From Lepas anatifera (Eukaryota; Arthropoda; Thecostraca; Lepadidae), in NCBI GenBank assembly GCA_034440635.1, contig JAOTON010002228.1:968001-1032000 (forward strand): 64,000 nt of DNA. Direction: 5' to 3'. Under the pieces are notes generated by a model. It was not told the origin of the DNA, made no database searches, and saw only the letters and a list, made by a program, of their open reading frames with translations. Within the stretch, counting starts at the first letter, position 1, and every line of letters starts with the position of its first letter. A program made the translations under genes and the position numbers. This document shows positions 1-10,944 of this stretch, one piece after another.

Positions 1-2190
1 GTAGCTGGATTCTTAGTACTTGATGGATTTGATTGTTTAGAGAGGATTTCGACGGGGTGAGACGGCAATGACGTGATATTCACGGTCGTAATATTGGATA
101 TTCAGACATTGGGTTTCACTGGTGGTGACTGAGGTTCGGCAATGTCTTCAGTCCACATGGAGGAACATGGTCGAGGTGGAGTGTCATCGAGGTTGGTGGT
201 TAATATTTGTAATCTCGTAGGGATAGTTCGAGGAGCCCGCGAGGGAGATGTCGCGCTACAGCTAGGCTCTGTCTGGTAGCTGTCGAAAGGGACCAACTTA
301 GTCGTCGCCGCACCGTGTGCCAAATGGACGCCAGTGGTCGGTACGCATTTTTAGAGGTTTTTTGGTAACCTAATCTATCTGGTGTTCGATTAGCTTATTA
401 TTGGGTAACTTAATTTAGGATGTCATTATTCGATGCTTATTCACTGTGGAATTCACTTAAAGGGAATGTGGCACCTTTGCGAATCTTGGAATTTAGTGAA
501 ATTAGGCGTACTTCTAGCGAAAAATAATGAGACGGCTCATGATTTCTATGAAAAATGCTCAATAAGCTCAAAATTTTGTTTTTAAAAATACTACTCTAGG
601 AAAATAAATAAATATCTGCCTGTGGATGATGTCTTGATCTGGTAACCACTACCATACTTGAAACGCTTCAAGGGCTTCGATTGGATGATGCTCATCGTGA
701 CGTCAGCATATGTCGTCGCACCAGCAGCTCACAACAATGGTCGCCCGGCGAGGGGCTGATGAGGGGCTGGTGTCAGGAGGGTCTTAGCTTTTTTCTACGG
801 AAATATCGAGTTCCAAGACAAATGATATATGGAGTACCGGATTTTCCGACTTGCTTTACAACTTGGCTATCTCAGTTACAATCACGTTATGAAGGTGCCA
901 CATTCCCTTTAAGACGCCTTTCCATTTATAATATTTTTGGACTTCGCATATATTTCATACTGTTTCCCTGACATGGCGTGCAGTTTCTTTGATGTTTATC
1001 ACAGGAGTGTTGGGAGCTTAAATAAGTGTTCGACGGCCTTATTAGCACTAAGGTCAGTTCGCTTAACGTGTTGAACCCGTGTTCCTCAAAGTGATTGGCA
1101 TTGAAGAGTCTTGAGTAGATGGGGTGTATACTGACATATCGTTCATTTGACACTATCCGTGGATCTACCAAATACATGGTATACACCTGGCACCCTGTGG
1201 TGTGAGTTGGAGGCGGTGGCGGCTACATCACCGTAAGTGAAAAATTAAATTTTCATATCACCATGTTGAGGTAATGGGTGGATATTTGGCTTTCGAAGGG
1301 GAGCAAAAACCTGATAATGTACTGCACATTTCTTTGCAGACGCGAGCTGCACATTCAAAACAAATGTTATCAAATTCATGACAACTTCAGGGACATTTCT
1401 AGGATAGTCATTTGCGCAAATGTTGGGTGTTGTGCATGTTCGTGGAATGACTGCATTGCTCAATTTATTTATTATCTGAATTTACCGTATCACATCACGT
1501 GACTGCATCAGTGAGAAAATGTTTTTTAACCAACACAGAATACAAAAGAACAAAATTTGCTTCAGATAAGAGAATGAACCACGAATCTTGTGTTCAGAAG
1601 TTCTTTTCATTAAAAACAAAATTTACGCATTCGTGTTTTCATACATGTGACAAAGCAGCATCTGCCGCGATACTGCAGGTAATTGGCCCTTCGTACTAGT
1701 GCTGGTTTGGTCTACAGAGCATGTGCCCATCTTACCTACCATGCCCATCTTACTCTTTCCCCTAGGTGAAACGCCTATGGTTGGCAGTAGCTATGTCGCA
1801 ATATCAGATTACGGGGTATATGGTCGCCCAGCTCTATATAACTTCTTTTGCAGAAAATATCAATGTAAAATATTTAATATTAGATAACAGTTTGTACCAG
1901 ATGCCGATACAGAGCTCCAGGCTGGAGGGCCTCCCCTCCCCCTCCACGATCTTAGCACGGCCGCGCTGGGTAGCGAAAAGCGAAAGGCGGCGTTAGACAG
2001 CCCCTCTGGATCTGCATATCGACTTTTCAGCTCAGGCCACTTTTGAGTTGACCAGAGGTCAACATATTCTTATGGGAATACAATGGTAACTTACATTTTG
2101 TTATAATGACTCACATAGCAGAGCTATAAAATATAAAAACACCATTGGAATCATCTCGTTAAGCCCAATTGGAAGATGTGCCATATGGCC
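1..2190. other. no recognised gene
   Basis: I see no domain, RNA gene or clear repeat in this stretch. Open frames are short (under 100 codons), occur on both strands, and look like chance. A segment near 459-476 resembles the sequence that follows the TTAA sites at 3038 and 8326 (an aagggaatg-ccactttg type motif), so at least part of it is probably old repeat DNA. Confidence 0.6.
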
Positions 2191-3041
2191 TTAACACGCG
2201 CATTGACGGGGGTCTGAGCCACCTTCGCATTGACGGGGGGGCGGGTACCCGCCCCCCTAAGATCTCGAGAACCACGGTAGGTAGCGAAAAACGGTAAACG
2301 GCGTTGGGCTGCCCATCCACTTCTTCATCGAAAACATTTGAACCATTTTTTTGTCAGGTCACATTTAAGGTCACGAGAGGTCAAAACATGCCCGTCATAG
2401 GGATAACATGTAAAATTCAGTTTTTCGGGCATTACATTTGAACAAGTTAAGATAGAGCAAAACGACTTAAACCATATGAATCCTCTTAGCAAGCCGAATC
2501 GAATGATATATAATTTGACCTTGCTAGGTCAAATCATGGATTTGACCTGACCTGAGGTCAGGTCAGGGTCAAATTATATAAAATGCATATCATTAGAACC
2601 GCAAAGCCCCGGCGAGTCTAATGCAGCTAAAATAAATGCTCTATCACCATCCGTTATTGAGTTATTCCGTAAAAACTATTTTTCCCATGTATTTCCAATG
2701 GGGAGGTCATGCGTCGTACCTGACCTTAGGTCATCGATATCAAAAATACCGGAACATATTTTAGAGAACTCGGTGGGGCCATTATGTGATATGAGTTTCA
2801 ATCGGATAATTTCACCCTGCTCCGACTTATGCTATCTCAAACTTTTTTTGAGGTCGGGTCACTTGACCTGTACTGGTGACCTGACCTGAGATGACCTAAC
2901 CTTAAAATTTTCACAGAAGTTGTAAAAATGATGAGGGAAAAGGTATATCAAGTACGGCGGCGCTACGCGCCGCCGTTTTTCTACTATCTCCGAAAAACCC
3001 GAGGGGGGCGGGTACCCGCCCCCCGTCAATGCGCGTGTTAA
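2191..3041 (+). mobile_element. TTAA-flanked MITE, family 1, copy 1
   Basis: The element is bounded by TTAA at 2191-2194 and 3038-3041 and has inverted ends that begin TTAACACGCGCATTGACGGG. A G/C palindrome centred on GGGTACCC lies just inside both ends (about 2235-2257 and 3003-3024). It contains a perfect 10-bp-stem hairpin at 2954-2976 and many AGGTCA/TGACCT hexamers. A second copy lies in the opposite orientation at 6494-7341. No transposase is encoded. A TTAA target suggests the piggyBac or Kolobok type of DNA transposon, but the ends do not let me choose. Confidence 0.8.
2543..2565. repeat. perfect palindrome of AGGTCA half-sites
   Basis: TGACCTGACCT, one G, then AGGTCAGGTCA form an exact 11+1+11 inverted repeat. 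Further half-sites flank it. AGGTCA is the core half-site of nuclear hormone receptors. Whether it works here is unknown, and it lies inside the TTAA MITE. Confidence 0.85.
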
Positions 3042-3321
3042 AGGGAATGGACCACTTTGTTGAGATTCTAAAAGAGCAATTTAAGAACACGAGCGCTCTG
3101 AAAATCACGAAACATGTTTTCCCCACTTCCATACGCCAAAAGCAGAAATATCTCCGCTTCTCTAACAATAGGTGACGCCATCAAAATAACTTTTTTGATA
3201 ATAATAATAATTATCATTATTATATTATTAACTTATTTTTTAATAATAAATGATAATTAGTAAGTAGGCGGAGCAGTGTTGGCAGCAGCATTATTATAAT
3301 GAGTTTTAAAGTGGTGTTGAA
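3042..3321. repeat. dispersed repeat flank plus AT-rich low-complexity DNA
   Basis: 3042-3180 is homologous to 8330-8470: both start at the TTAA junction, continue with (a)gggaatgg-ccactttgt and keep the same order of words. At each locus a different TTAA element sits at the same position of this third repeat. 3190-3260 is a run of TAA/ATT units with local palindromes. Confidence 0.6.
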
Positions 3322-3510
3322 AATGACCATTATCTGCCAAGTTTTTTATTTTAGACCTGAATTAATATTAAAAGAATAGACACAATAATAGGAGCTTCGT
3401 CATCCTCAGCTGAGGATGACTTGAATTCGAAAGCTCCTATTATATTGTCTATTCTTTTAATATTAATTTAGGTCTAAAATAAAAACATAACTTGGCAGAT
3501 AATGGTCATT
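3322..3510. mobile_element. foldback (palindromic) MITE, 189 bp
   Basis: The sequence is almost fully self-complementary. The left end AATGACCATTATCTGCCAAG is the exact inverse of the right end. The arms read through a TTAATATTAAAAGAATAGAC block and close on a central CCTCAGCTGAGG. Mismatches are few. It could fold as a single hairpin. I see no convincing TSD, so it is a foldback repeat or MITE of unknown superfamily. Confidence 0.75.
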
Positions 3511-4547
3511 CACTTCCATTACCTTATCCCTGATCAATTCTACGCATCCGAATACATTTTTAAGGTCAGGTCATGTCAGGTCAAGGACCTATTTAAGGTC
3601 AAATGACCCAACCTCAAAACCAAAAATTACGAGTTTGAAGCGGTGCTTAAGGAACATCTGTCAACCGATCAATTTCAAACTTTCACCATATGATAAAGTC
3701 ATTAGGGTCTACAAATCTGCTGTCTCGGAATTTTGATATTGTTGACCTAAGGTGGGGTCAGTTTTTTGGTCACCCCATTATAAATCTATGGTGAAAATAG
3801 AAAGGGCTCGTTTTCAGTACAAACTGAATACATATACTTGAAAATCCTCAAAAAGTGTATTCTTACCACAATATTGATCATTAAGTTGGGTTTCTGACCA
3901 CCTGACCTCTCAAATGTCATGTGAGGTCACAGGAAAATACAGTGATTTTTTTGCGAATAACTTCTCACTGAATTGAGATAAAACTTCCATTTTGCTTGCA
4001 TGGCGCTTATTGGTCATGGGGAGTCGAATTATTTGCAGCATGACCATACAAGGTCATCCTGTAACCCTGACCCAGCTCGATGTCAGGTAATTTTCACCAT
4101 TTGACCTAGCAAGGTCATATTATACATCATTCGATTTGCCACCATGAGAGGAATCCAATGATGCATAAAGATTTGCTCTAGCTCCGGTGAGTAACAATCT
4201 AGAGGGGAAATATACACTGCCCTATTGTAAGCCTCTGGAACCTTCTTTGACCTATGCTGACCTGAATATTATTTTGACATAAAGATAGTTCGTATAGTTT
4301 CTGTTCGTCTCGTCAAGAGACTTTGAACACCGTCTGTAATTTCTATTTAGCTTCCCTGGAAAATGAGCTACGGAGGGGGCAAAATACGCCCCCCCAGCGG
4401 GACACAAAATGCCAGGGACCTCAGCGGGGCGCGTGTTAGATTATATGTTAAGTTTGCTTAATAATTCATGTAAATACAGCTAACATCACAAGAATGAAGC
4501 TTATTAGCTTACCTAAGCTAAATACCTTACTAAGCAATTGCACAGGC
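3511..4547. repeat. AGGTCA-rich repeat DNA, no gene
   Basis: There are no coding features. The tract continues the dense AGGTCA/TGACCT composition of the neighbouring TTAA elements. Around 4370-4436 there is a G/C inverted segment ending in ggggcgcgtgtta, which looks like the degraded end of another TTAA-type element. Confidence 0.5.
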
Positions 4548-4697
4548 CAGTGACGGGTACAAGGGGGCTGGGGGAGGGCTCAAGCCCGTCCCAAATGTCA
4601 GAATGCCTATAGTTAACATCTGGAGACTGCTCCGAGGTGATGGAGGGAGAGGCTCGGCCTCCTAGCCCCCCGAAATATTGCCCTGGATCGGCTACTA
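4548..4697. mobile_element. short hAT-like MITE (candidate)
   Basis: The left end CAGTGACGGGTACAAGGGG and the right end (inverse TAGTAGCCGATCCAGGG) are imperfect inverted repeats of the hAT-like CAGTGGCGGATCCAGG type found several times in the window. The flanking 8-mers GCACAGGC and ACACAGTC match at 6 of 8 positions, compatible with an aged 8-bp TSD. No ORF is of interest. Confidence 0.45.
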
Positions 4698-5678
4698 ACA
4701 CAGTCAGTTGCCTTTGGGAGAAGCAAGTGTAAAAAAACTTGAAAAAATATGCTTCTAATATTTAGGAAAAATAGGCATTTGGGGAAAGCTTTGAGGAGCC
4801 ATAGCTCAGATGGTCCCTTGAGACCGTTAGTAATCGCGTTCCATTCCGTGACGAAAAATGGGATTCCAAAATCTTTTGAACCATTGCCAAAATACGGCTA
4901 ATTTCAGAATCTTTCGGATGGAAACTGGACGGACGTGATCCGTCGCATCCGCGTTTTGACGCCCACGAAATCCTAATTCAACCCGCCATTTTGACAATTT
5001 CACCTTCCTATTCCCCAAAATTGCTGGCGCTACCAGCGATCGGGACCAGTCCCCTTCCCCCATAGCGTTTGACAAAGACGTGGCTCACTACCCCACCCCC
5101 CTACGCGTTTGGTACATACATACATAGTTAATGTATGTAGATGTGTAGATACATACGGCAGGCCCTCAATGCTGGGAGTGGGCTGCTGCAGCTTCAGCTC
5201 ACTGGTCCTGTCGGCAGCACAATCTCAATTGTTTGTTTCGCAATATGGAAAATACAGGGCATTTTTTAAGGAAACGTCAGTGGGGGGGGGCATCCCTTGT
5301 GCTGGCCATTATGTGTCTTTAGGGGATCAACATCCCATTTGGGGGAGGCGTTAATAAGGCCTAGAAGCCCTAGTGTTAAAAAAATATTTCCAATTTTTGT
5401 GTCTTTCCATATTCTAAAGATTGTAAATGCTGCCTAGGGCTGATTTTTCTTTTTTCAGCAGAAAAGGGCCAAACCGAGTAAAAGCATGGCCAAAAATGGT
5501 CCAAATTTTATTTTTACTAAAAAAGCCGAATAAATATCACATAAGTCAGATTTGAGACTAAATCGACCCCTCAAAGTAATCATAAACACACAGAAAAACA
5601 GCTTGTATCGCTGTTTAAAACTAATTTTCGACAGTTTGATCTTGATATGACGCAATGTTTTTTTAACGCACTTCCTAT
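4698..5678. other. no recognised gene
   Basis: I see nothing recognisable beyond short TACATACA-type microsatellite DNA near 5112-5160 and G-runs near 5281-5345. Confidence 0.5.
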
Positions 5679-6497
5679 TTAACCTTCGTCCAACCGGGGG
5701 AACAGCGATGGCCGCCCTAAGGTTTTTTCAGAATTACAGAAATACAATGAGGTGCAGCACCGTGGTTGAGTGGTCTACTTCTCAGTCCATCATTTTCCCA
5801 CCCTCGCTAACAATTTTTACCCCGGACCACAATAGGTCAGGTCACCAGGCACTCACTTCAACTTCTGAGTTCTACATTAGCTACATTTCTAATCTGATCT
5901 ATTTTTGTATTTTTGCATCATTTTTTTACTAGGACCACTGATTTGAAAGTTTATACACTTGAAGACCCTTCCAGGGTTTGTAAAATGTATATCCGGAATT
6001 ATTTTATTTGGTGACTTTAGGTCAGGTCACAAGGTGACCTCTCCCATAGAAAAAGCATGGAAAAAGCTGTGTTACGATCTTAGAGTCACAAAAATAATTG
6101 CAAATGCTCCAATTTCTCAGAAAACATTCTGGGCCACCCTTTCACGGATTCCAGGGGCGATGTTTTCCATTTGATCTATCTGAGGTCATCACAGGTCACC
6201 AAGGATCAAAAACAGTATTTTGACGCACTTTTTAACCTCATCACTCTAGAGCGCTGAATTAAACGTCATCGTGTATGTCTCATCAATGGCTTCCATTTGA
6301 TTTACGGCAAGGTCACTCTCTGACCTTTCGTGACCCCAGGTCATGTTAGGTCAAGAGGTGCCCTCTGGAGGTCAAACCATTGGCGGGAGGTCATTATGTT
6401 CTACATAGCAGAGAAAGACCTGGCATTTTCCTATCAAGCGTACTATAGTAAATTTCAATAGCTCTAATGGCATGAGAGCCATGCCCAGATTTCTTAA
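5679..6497 (+). mobile_element. TTAA element, family 2, copy A (5' part)
   Basis: It begins at TTAA with ccttcgtccaaccggggg and is collinear with 7338-8114 (shared words include the cagcaccg-ggttgag block and the gctctaatggc block). The match stops exactly at the TTAA where the family 1 element at 6494 begins. The intact copy B has TTAA at the homologous internal position (8111-8114), so family 1 apparently inserted there. The remainder of copy A is not present downstream. Confidence 0.65.
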
Positions 6498-7341
6498 CAC
6501 GCGCATTGCCGGGGGCGGGTACCCGCCCCCTCGGGTTTTTCGGAGATCGCAGAAAAACGGCGGTGCGTAGCGCCGCCGTACTTGGCGTACCTTTTTCCTC
6601 ATCATTTTACAACTTTTGTGAAAATTTTGAGGCTTAGTCATCTCAGGTCAGGTCACCAGTACAGGTCAAATGACCCAACCTCAAAAAAGTTTAGGATAGC
6701 ATAAGTCGGAGCAGGGTGAACTTATCCGGTTGAAACTCATATCACATAATGGGCCCACCGAGTTCTCTAAACTGTGTTCCGGTATTTTTTGATATCGATG
6801 ACCTAAGGTCAGGTACGAGGCATGACCTCTCCAAAGGAAATACATGGGAAAATTGTTTTTACTGAATAACTCAGTAATGAATGGTGACAGAGCGTTTATT
6901 TTTGCTGCATTAGACTCGCCATGGCTTTGCGGTTCTAATAATATGCATTTTATATAATTTGACCTTCACCTGACCTCAGGTCAGGTCAAATTCTTGATTT
7001 GACCTAGCAAGGTCAAATTATATATCATTCCATTCGGCTTGCTGCGAGGATTCATACAGTTGAAGTCGTTTTGCTCTATCTTTACTTGTTCAGATGTAAT
7101 GGCCGGAAACTTAATTTACATGTTATCCCTACGACGGCATGTTTTGACCTCTCGTGACCTCAAATGGGACCTGACAAAAACACGGTTCAAATATTCTCGT
7201 ATGGAGAAGTGGATGGGCTACCCATCGCTGTTTACCGTTTTTCGCTACCTACCGTGGTTCCCGAGATCTTAGCGGGGGGCGGGTACCTGCCCCCCTCGTC
7301 AAAGCGAAGGTGGCTCAGACCCCCGTCAATGCGCGTGTTAA
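6494..7341 (-). mobile_element. TTAA-flanked MITE, family 1, copy 2
   Basis: This is the inverted copy of 2191-3041, bounded by TTAA at 6494-6497 and 7338-7341. The ends again carry the GGGGGCGGGTACCCGCCCCC palindrome, and the GGCGGCGC-type hairpin is degraded here. The internal AGGTCA/TGACCT palindrome recurs near 6960-6990. The two copies differ by many substitutions and small indels, so neither insertion is recent. Confidence 0.8.
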
Positions 7342-8329
7342 CCCTCGCCCCACCGGGGGCCATCGATGGCCCCTAAGGTTTTTCCGGGATAGCAGAAAAC
7401 GACGAGGCGCAGCACCGCGGTTGAGGGCTCTACCTCTCACTGCATCATTTTCACATCATCCCTGAAATTTTTACCCCGGGTCACCCAAGGTCAGGTCACC
7501 AGACAGGTCAACCAGGTCACCTCACTTCACCTTTAGAGCTCTGTAAGAGCTACATTTCAAAGTCGATCGATTTGAAACTTCCTACACTTCATGACCCCTC
7601 CGGGTCTACAAGGTGTATATCCGGGATTTTTCGATTTCGTGCCCTGAGGTCGGTCACGAGGCGACCTCTCCCATTGAAAGCATGGGGAAAAACTATTTCA
7701 TGATATAAAAGCCACAAAAATGATTGCAAATACTCAGACTGCTCAGAACAACGTTTTTGGACACCCTTTCACGGATTCCAGGGGTCATATTTGCCTTTGA
7801 CTTTTCCAGGTATCCAATCACCAGAGGTCAAAACAGTATTTTGACAATAACTTTGACCTAATTGAGCTAGAGCGGTGAAACAAACACCATCGTGTTTGTC
7901 TTGTCACTGGCTTTCATTTGATATACGGCAAGGTCACTTTTGATCTTTCGTGACCTCAGGTCATATTAGGTCACGAGGTGACCTCTGGCGGTCAAACCAC
8001 TGGCGGGAGGTCTTTACGTTCCACATAGCGGAAAAGTACTGGCAATTTGCTATCAAATGTGATTTACGAGACCTCAATAGCTCTAATGGCTAGGAGTTAT
8101 ACCCAGTTTGCTTAAGCATTGCATATTTGAGTGAAAATAGCCGATCTTGACCTAATTTGACCTCTGGAGGTCAAACCATTGACCTGAGCACTAAAACATG
8201 CGTAATTTCTTACTGAATTCACGCGAGCTTTCTATTGCACTTTGCAGATTTGCGCTAACGCCCTATTTTCGGAGTTAGAGGGGGCCATCATGCCCCGGTG
8301 GGGCGAGGTGGCCGACCCCTGCGGGTTAA
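7338..8329 (+). mobile_element. TTAA element, family 2, copy B (complete)
   Basis: It starts TTAACCCTCGCCCCACCGGG and ends with the inverse (CCCCGGTGGGGCGAGG, then GGGTTAA at 8326-8329). It shares its first TTAA with the end of the family 1 copy. It is rich in AGGTCA/TGACCT and non-coding. An internal TTAA at 8111-8114 matches the point where copy A was interrupted. Like family 1 it is probably a MITE mobilised in trans. Confidence 0.65.
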
Positions 8330-8560
8330 AGAGAATGAACCACTTTGTCGAAATTCTTCAAAAAACAATTTAAGAACAAGAGAAGTCTTAAAATCAGAAA
8401 ACAACATTTTCCCCTCTTTCATATGCTAAAAACATAAATATCCCCTCTTTTCTAAAAATAAGTGACGTCATCAAAATGACAATATGATGATAATGAATAT
8501 GATATGATAATCAATGACAATATGATTGACAATCAAAATGATAATAATCAGTGAAATCCC
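8330..8560. repeat. dispersed repeat flank, then ATGATAATCA low complexity
   Basis: 8330-8470 is homologous to 3042-3180. 8480-8560 is a degenerate run of ATGATAATCAATGACAATATG-like words. Confidence 0.55.
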
Positions 8561-8675
8561 AAATCTTGGTCATAGACTCGCTGTAAAAGCCCATTCACAG
8601 CGTTTCCGCATGACAATTTGTGTGCAGTACAAGAAGTACTAGTGCAAGAACCGAACGTCAGGTGTCGTTCCGGCG

Positions 8676-8850
8676 GTGGGGCGCGATAGTGGAGTGGTCA
8701 GCGTAGCTGGCTTCCATTCAGCCGACCCGGGTTCAAGGCCCGGCGGCTTCCCTGAACAAGGAGCAAGCTGGCTCCCGAGAAACCCTTCCAACAGGGAAAG
8801 AGTTGGCAACGCTTATGACCCTGGCAGTTGGTGCGTCGATAAGCCTCAAA
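8676..8850 (+). mobile_element. tRNA-headed SINE (candidate)
   Basis: The head has a box A match (TAGTGGAGTGG, 8687-8697) and a box B (GGTTCAAGGCC, 8730-8740) with a pairing T arm CCGGG/CCCGG. A 5-bp stem closes a 7-base anticodon-like loop (TCCATTC). The acceptor halves do not pair and base 33 is not T, so this is a SINE head or tRNA relic, not a working tRNA. The following gctggctcccgagaaaccctt body recurs inverted at 12958-13172. Confidence 0.6.
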
Positions 8851-9352
8851 AATCAAGATGTCGTTCCGGCAGCCGTGTTAATTGAGTGGTCGAACGTTAA
8901 TGCACATTTCTCAGGTAAATAAACAATTTCAGTGTTCGATTTTGACGAAAACAATTGATACATGTTCCGACAAGTCCGAGGGAGGAACAATGTGATGTGT
9001 GTTGCAGCCATTGAGCGCAATTTGGCCCAAATGCACATTGACTGAACGCTAACTTGCCCGAGGCTTTCGGTCCACACGCAGTTACATGCTGGTTCACTCG
9101 ATAGCATGACATTTTCAGCGAGTGGGTGAGGCTTAGGGCTTACGACCAATCAGATTACTGCTACCATATGGAAGTTATTCCTTCAGGGTTTGAAATAAGC
9201 CAATAAGCCCCTTTGCTTTGAACTTTAAAGCTGGCGGAAATTTTATATCGAGAGCTTTGGGTGAAATTAAATATGTCAATAGTGGTTTCTCAACACGCTC
9301 TACAAAACTGTTATCTCAGGTCAAAACCCATTATAAAATTGGGACACTCCCT

Positions 9353-9591
9353 TTAAGATTTTAGTAGAAATAGCCTATCGTGACCCAACTTGACGTCACG
9401 TCTGGAGGTCAAACCATTCACCTGAGCGCCCGCCTTAACATGTGAAGTAAAATCATAATGAAGTCACACGATCTTTCTAATGCACTTTGCTGATTTGCGC
9501 TAACACCTATATTTTCGGAGTTAGAAAGAGGCTCATCGATGCCCTCGGTGGGGCAAAGGTGGCACCGGACCCTTAGTGGGGCGTAGGTTAA
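9353..9591 (+). mobile_element. TTAA element family 2, 3' fragment
   Basis: The fragment is homologous to 8111-8329, the 3' quarter of copy B (shared gaaatagcc, ctggaggtcaaaccatt, cactttgc-gatttgcgctaac and ttttcggagttag blocks). It is bounded by TTAA at 9353-9356 and 9588-9591. Its start coincides with the internal TTAA of the intact copy. Confidence 0.55.
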
Positions 9592-10172
9592 TAGGAAGCC
9601 AGGAGTGCCCCTCCAACCCCGCATAGCTACGAAATGATTTTATCCACATAAGCATAAAATTTGTTAGCATCATCAATTATCTTGGCCGCACCAATCCCCG
9701 CTAACAGTTGATATATTTCCTGCTTTTCCAACAGTGAATTTTTTGCCCTTCAACAGTGATGGATCTAGGATTTTGGTTAGCGGGAGGGGGAGGGTGGAGC
9801 CTCAGAGGGCGCACTTTTCCATCGACTTTCCACCCAAAGGGCGCCTATAGTATTGCATCTGCGTCCGGTTTTCGGTGGTTGTCATTTTTCTTTTGATCGT
9901 GTTTTTCATCGAGTTCTGTCCCTCTCTCCCACTGGCATAGCAGTTTTTTCTGCTGCTCAGTTCCTTTATTGGTGTCAGAACATTTTATTCAAGCCCAGAA
10001 AAAGCCAAGAGAAGCCATATTTATACAAGAGACAAACCAAAAAGAGCTTAGGTGTCAGCTGCTAGAAAAAGGTCCAAAGAAGGTCAGATTCCAAGAGGGC
10101 CAACCGAAAAAAATTGCGCGGCCAAACACGACAAAAAGCCCAAATTTGAAATATTTAACCACAAAATGGCAT
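9592..10172. other. no recognised gene; possible hAT-like left end
   Basis: Near 9753 a cagtgatggatctagg motif followed by G-runs resembles the hAT-like left end seen at 57819, 39344 and 61572. No matching right end was found. Nothing else is recognised. Confidence 0.3.
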
Positions 10173-10250
10173 CCCTGATTCTGCCGCAATGTATTCGAAA
10201 TGAATAAACTACCCTGATTCTGCCGCAATGTATTCGAAATGAATAAACTA
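10173..10250. repeat. perfect 39-bp tandem duplication
   Basis: Two identical adjacent copies (10173-10211 and 10212-10250) of a 39-bp unit starting ccctgattctgccgcaatg. Identity implies a recent slip duplication or an assembly artefact. Confidence 0.9.
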
Positions 10251-10397
10251 ACTTCTTATTTTTAAGAGTATAGCAAGGTAAGCAAATTCCTGAAGTATCG
10301 AACACATGTGGCTTATAGTCTAAATCGAGATAAGTTTTATGTACATACCTACTATGATGTGTGGCTGTTGCTGTCCAAATCATCTAGGAAATGTAGT

Positions 10398-10610
10398 GCA
10401 AAAACCAGTTACTAATTTTTGCGGCTTATCGACGCACCAACTGTCAGGCCGTAGTGTGGCACTTATTTTCGAAATTTTGAATTTCCAGTGGGACGGGCAG
10501 CCGATCTGTTCTATCCCTGGCAAAAACAACGTGTGTACATTTTTATTGAAAAATATTTATATTTACAGGTCGCTCAAGGAGGTTAAAGCTCCTATTTTTG
10601 GCGAAAAAAA
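10398..10610 (+). mobile_element. SINE body/3' fragment
   Basis: The sequence is homologous to the inverse of 12958-13100: shared words are gtggcacttattttcg/ttcgg, gggacgggcagcc, ggcaaaaacaa and aggtcgctcaa. It belongs with the body that follows the tRNA head at 8676. This copy has lost its head. Confidence 0.5.
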
Positions 10611-10944
10611 GTTATTTTTTAGGATTTAAACAAAAACATTCCCATCAAAATGCTATAACTATTTTGCATTGATCAAATCATATTTGAGCTAAATAACATT
10701 TTTACTGAACACTTGTGATTCTGGGCACCTTCCTTCTGGCTCTGCTTAGGCGCGTAAAATATTTCACCACGACGGGTGTAAGAGCGACTTGCTTCATCGG
10801 GTCATTTTAAAACGTTTTGTGTTCTTTAGACTGGGGCTCAGTCATGGGGATGTTGCGATGCTCCTAGGTCGTGTCCTGGCGCATATGGAACGTCAACATT
10901 CAGGTGGGGCTGATGACCGATGGAGACAATGACCGACTTAATAC

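Noticed and set aside
698..705. TGACGTCA, a perfect CRE
   Set aside because: A single 8-mer without promoter context is expected by chance in a window of this size.
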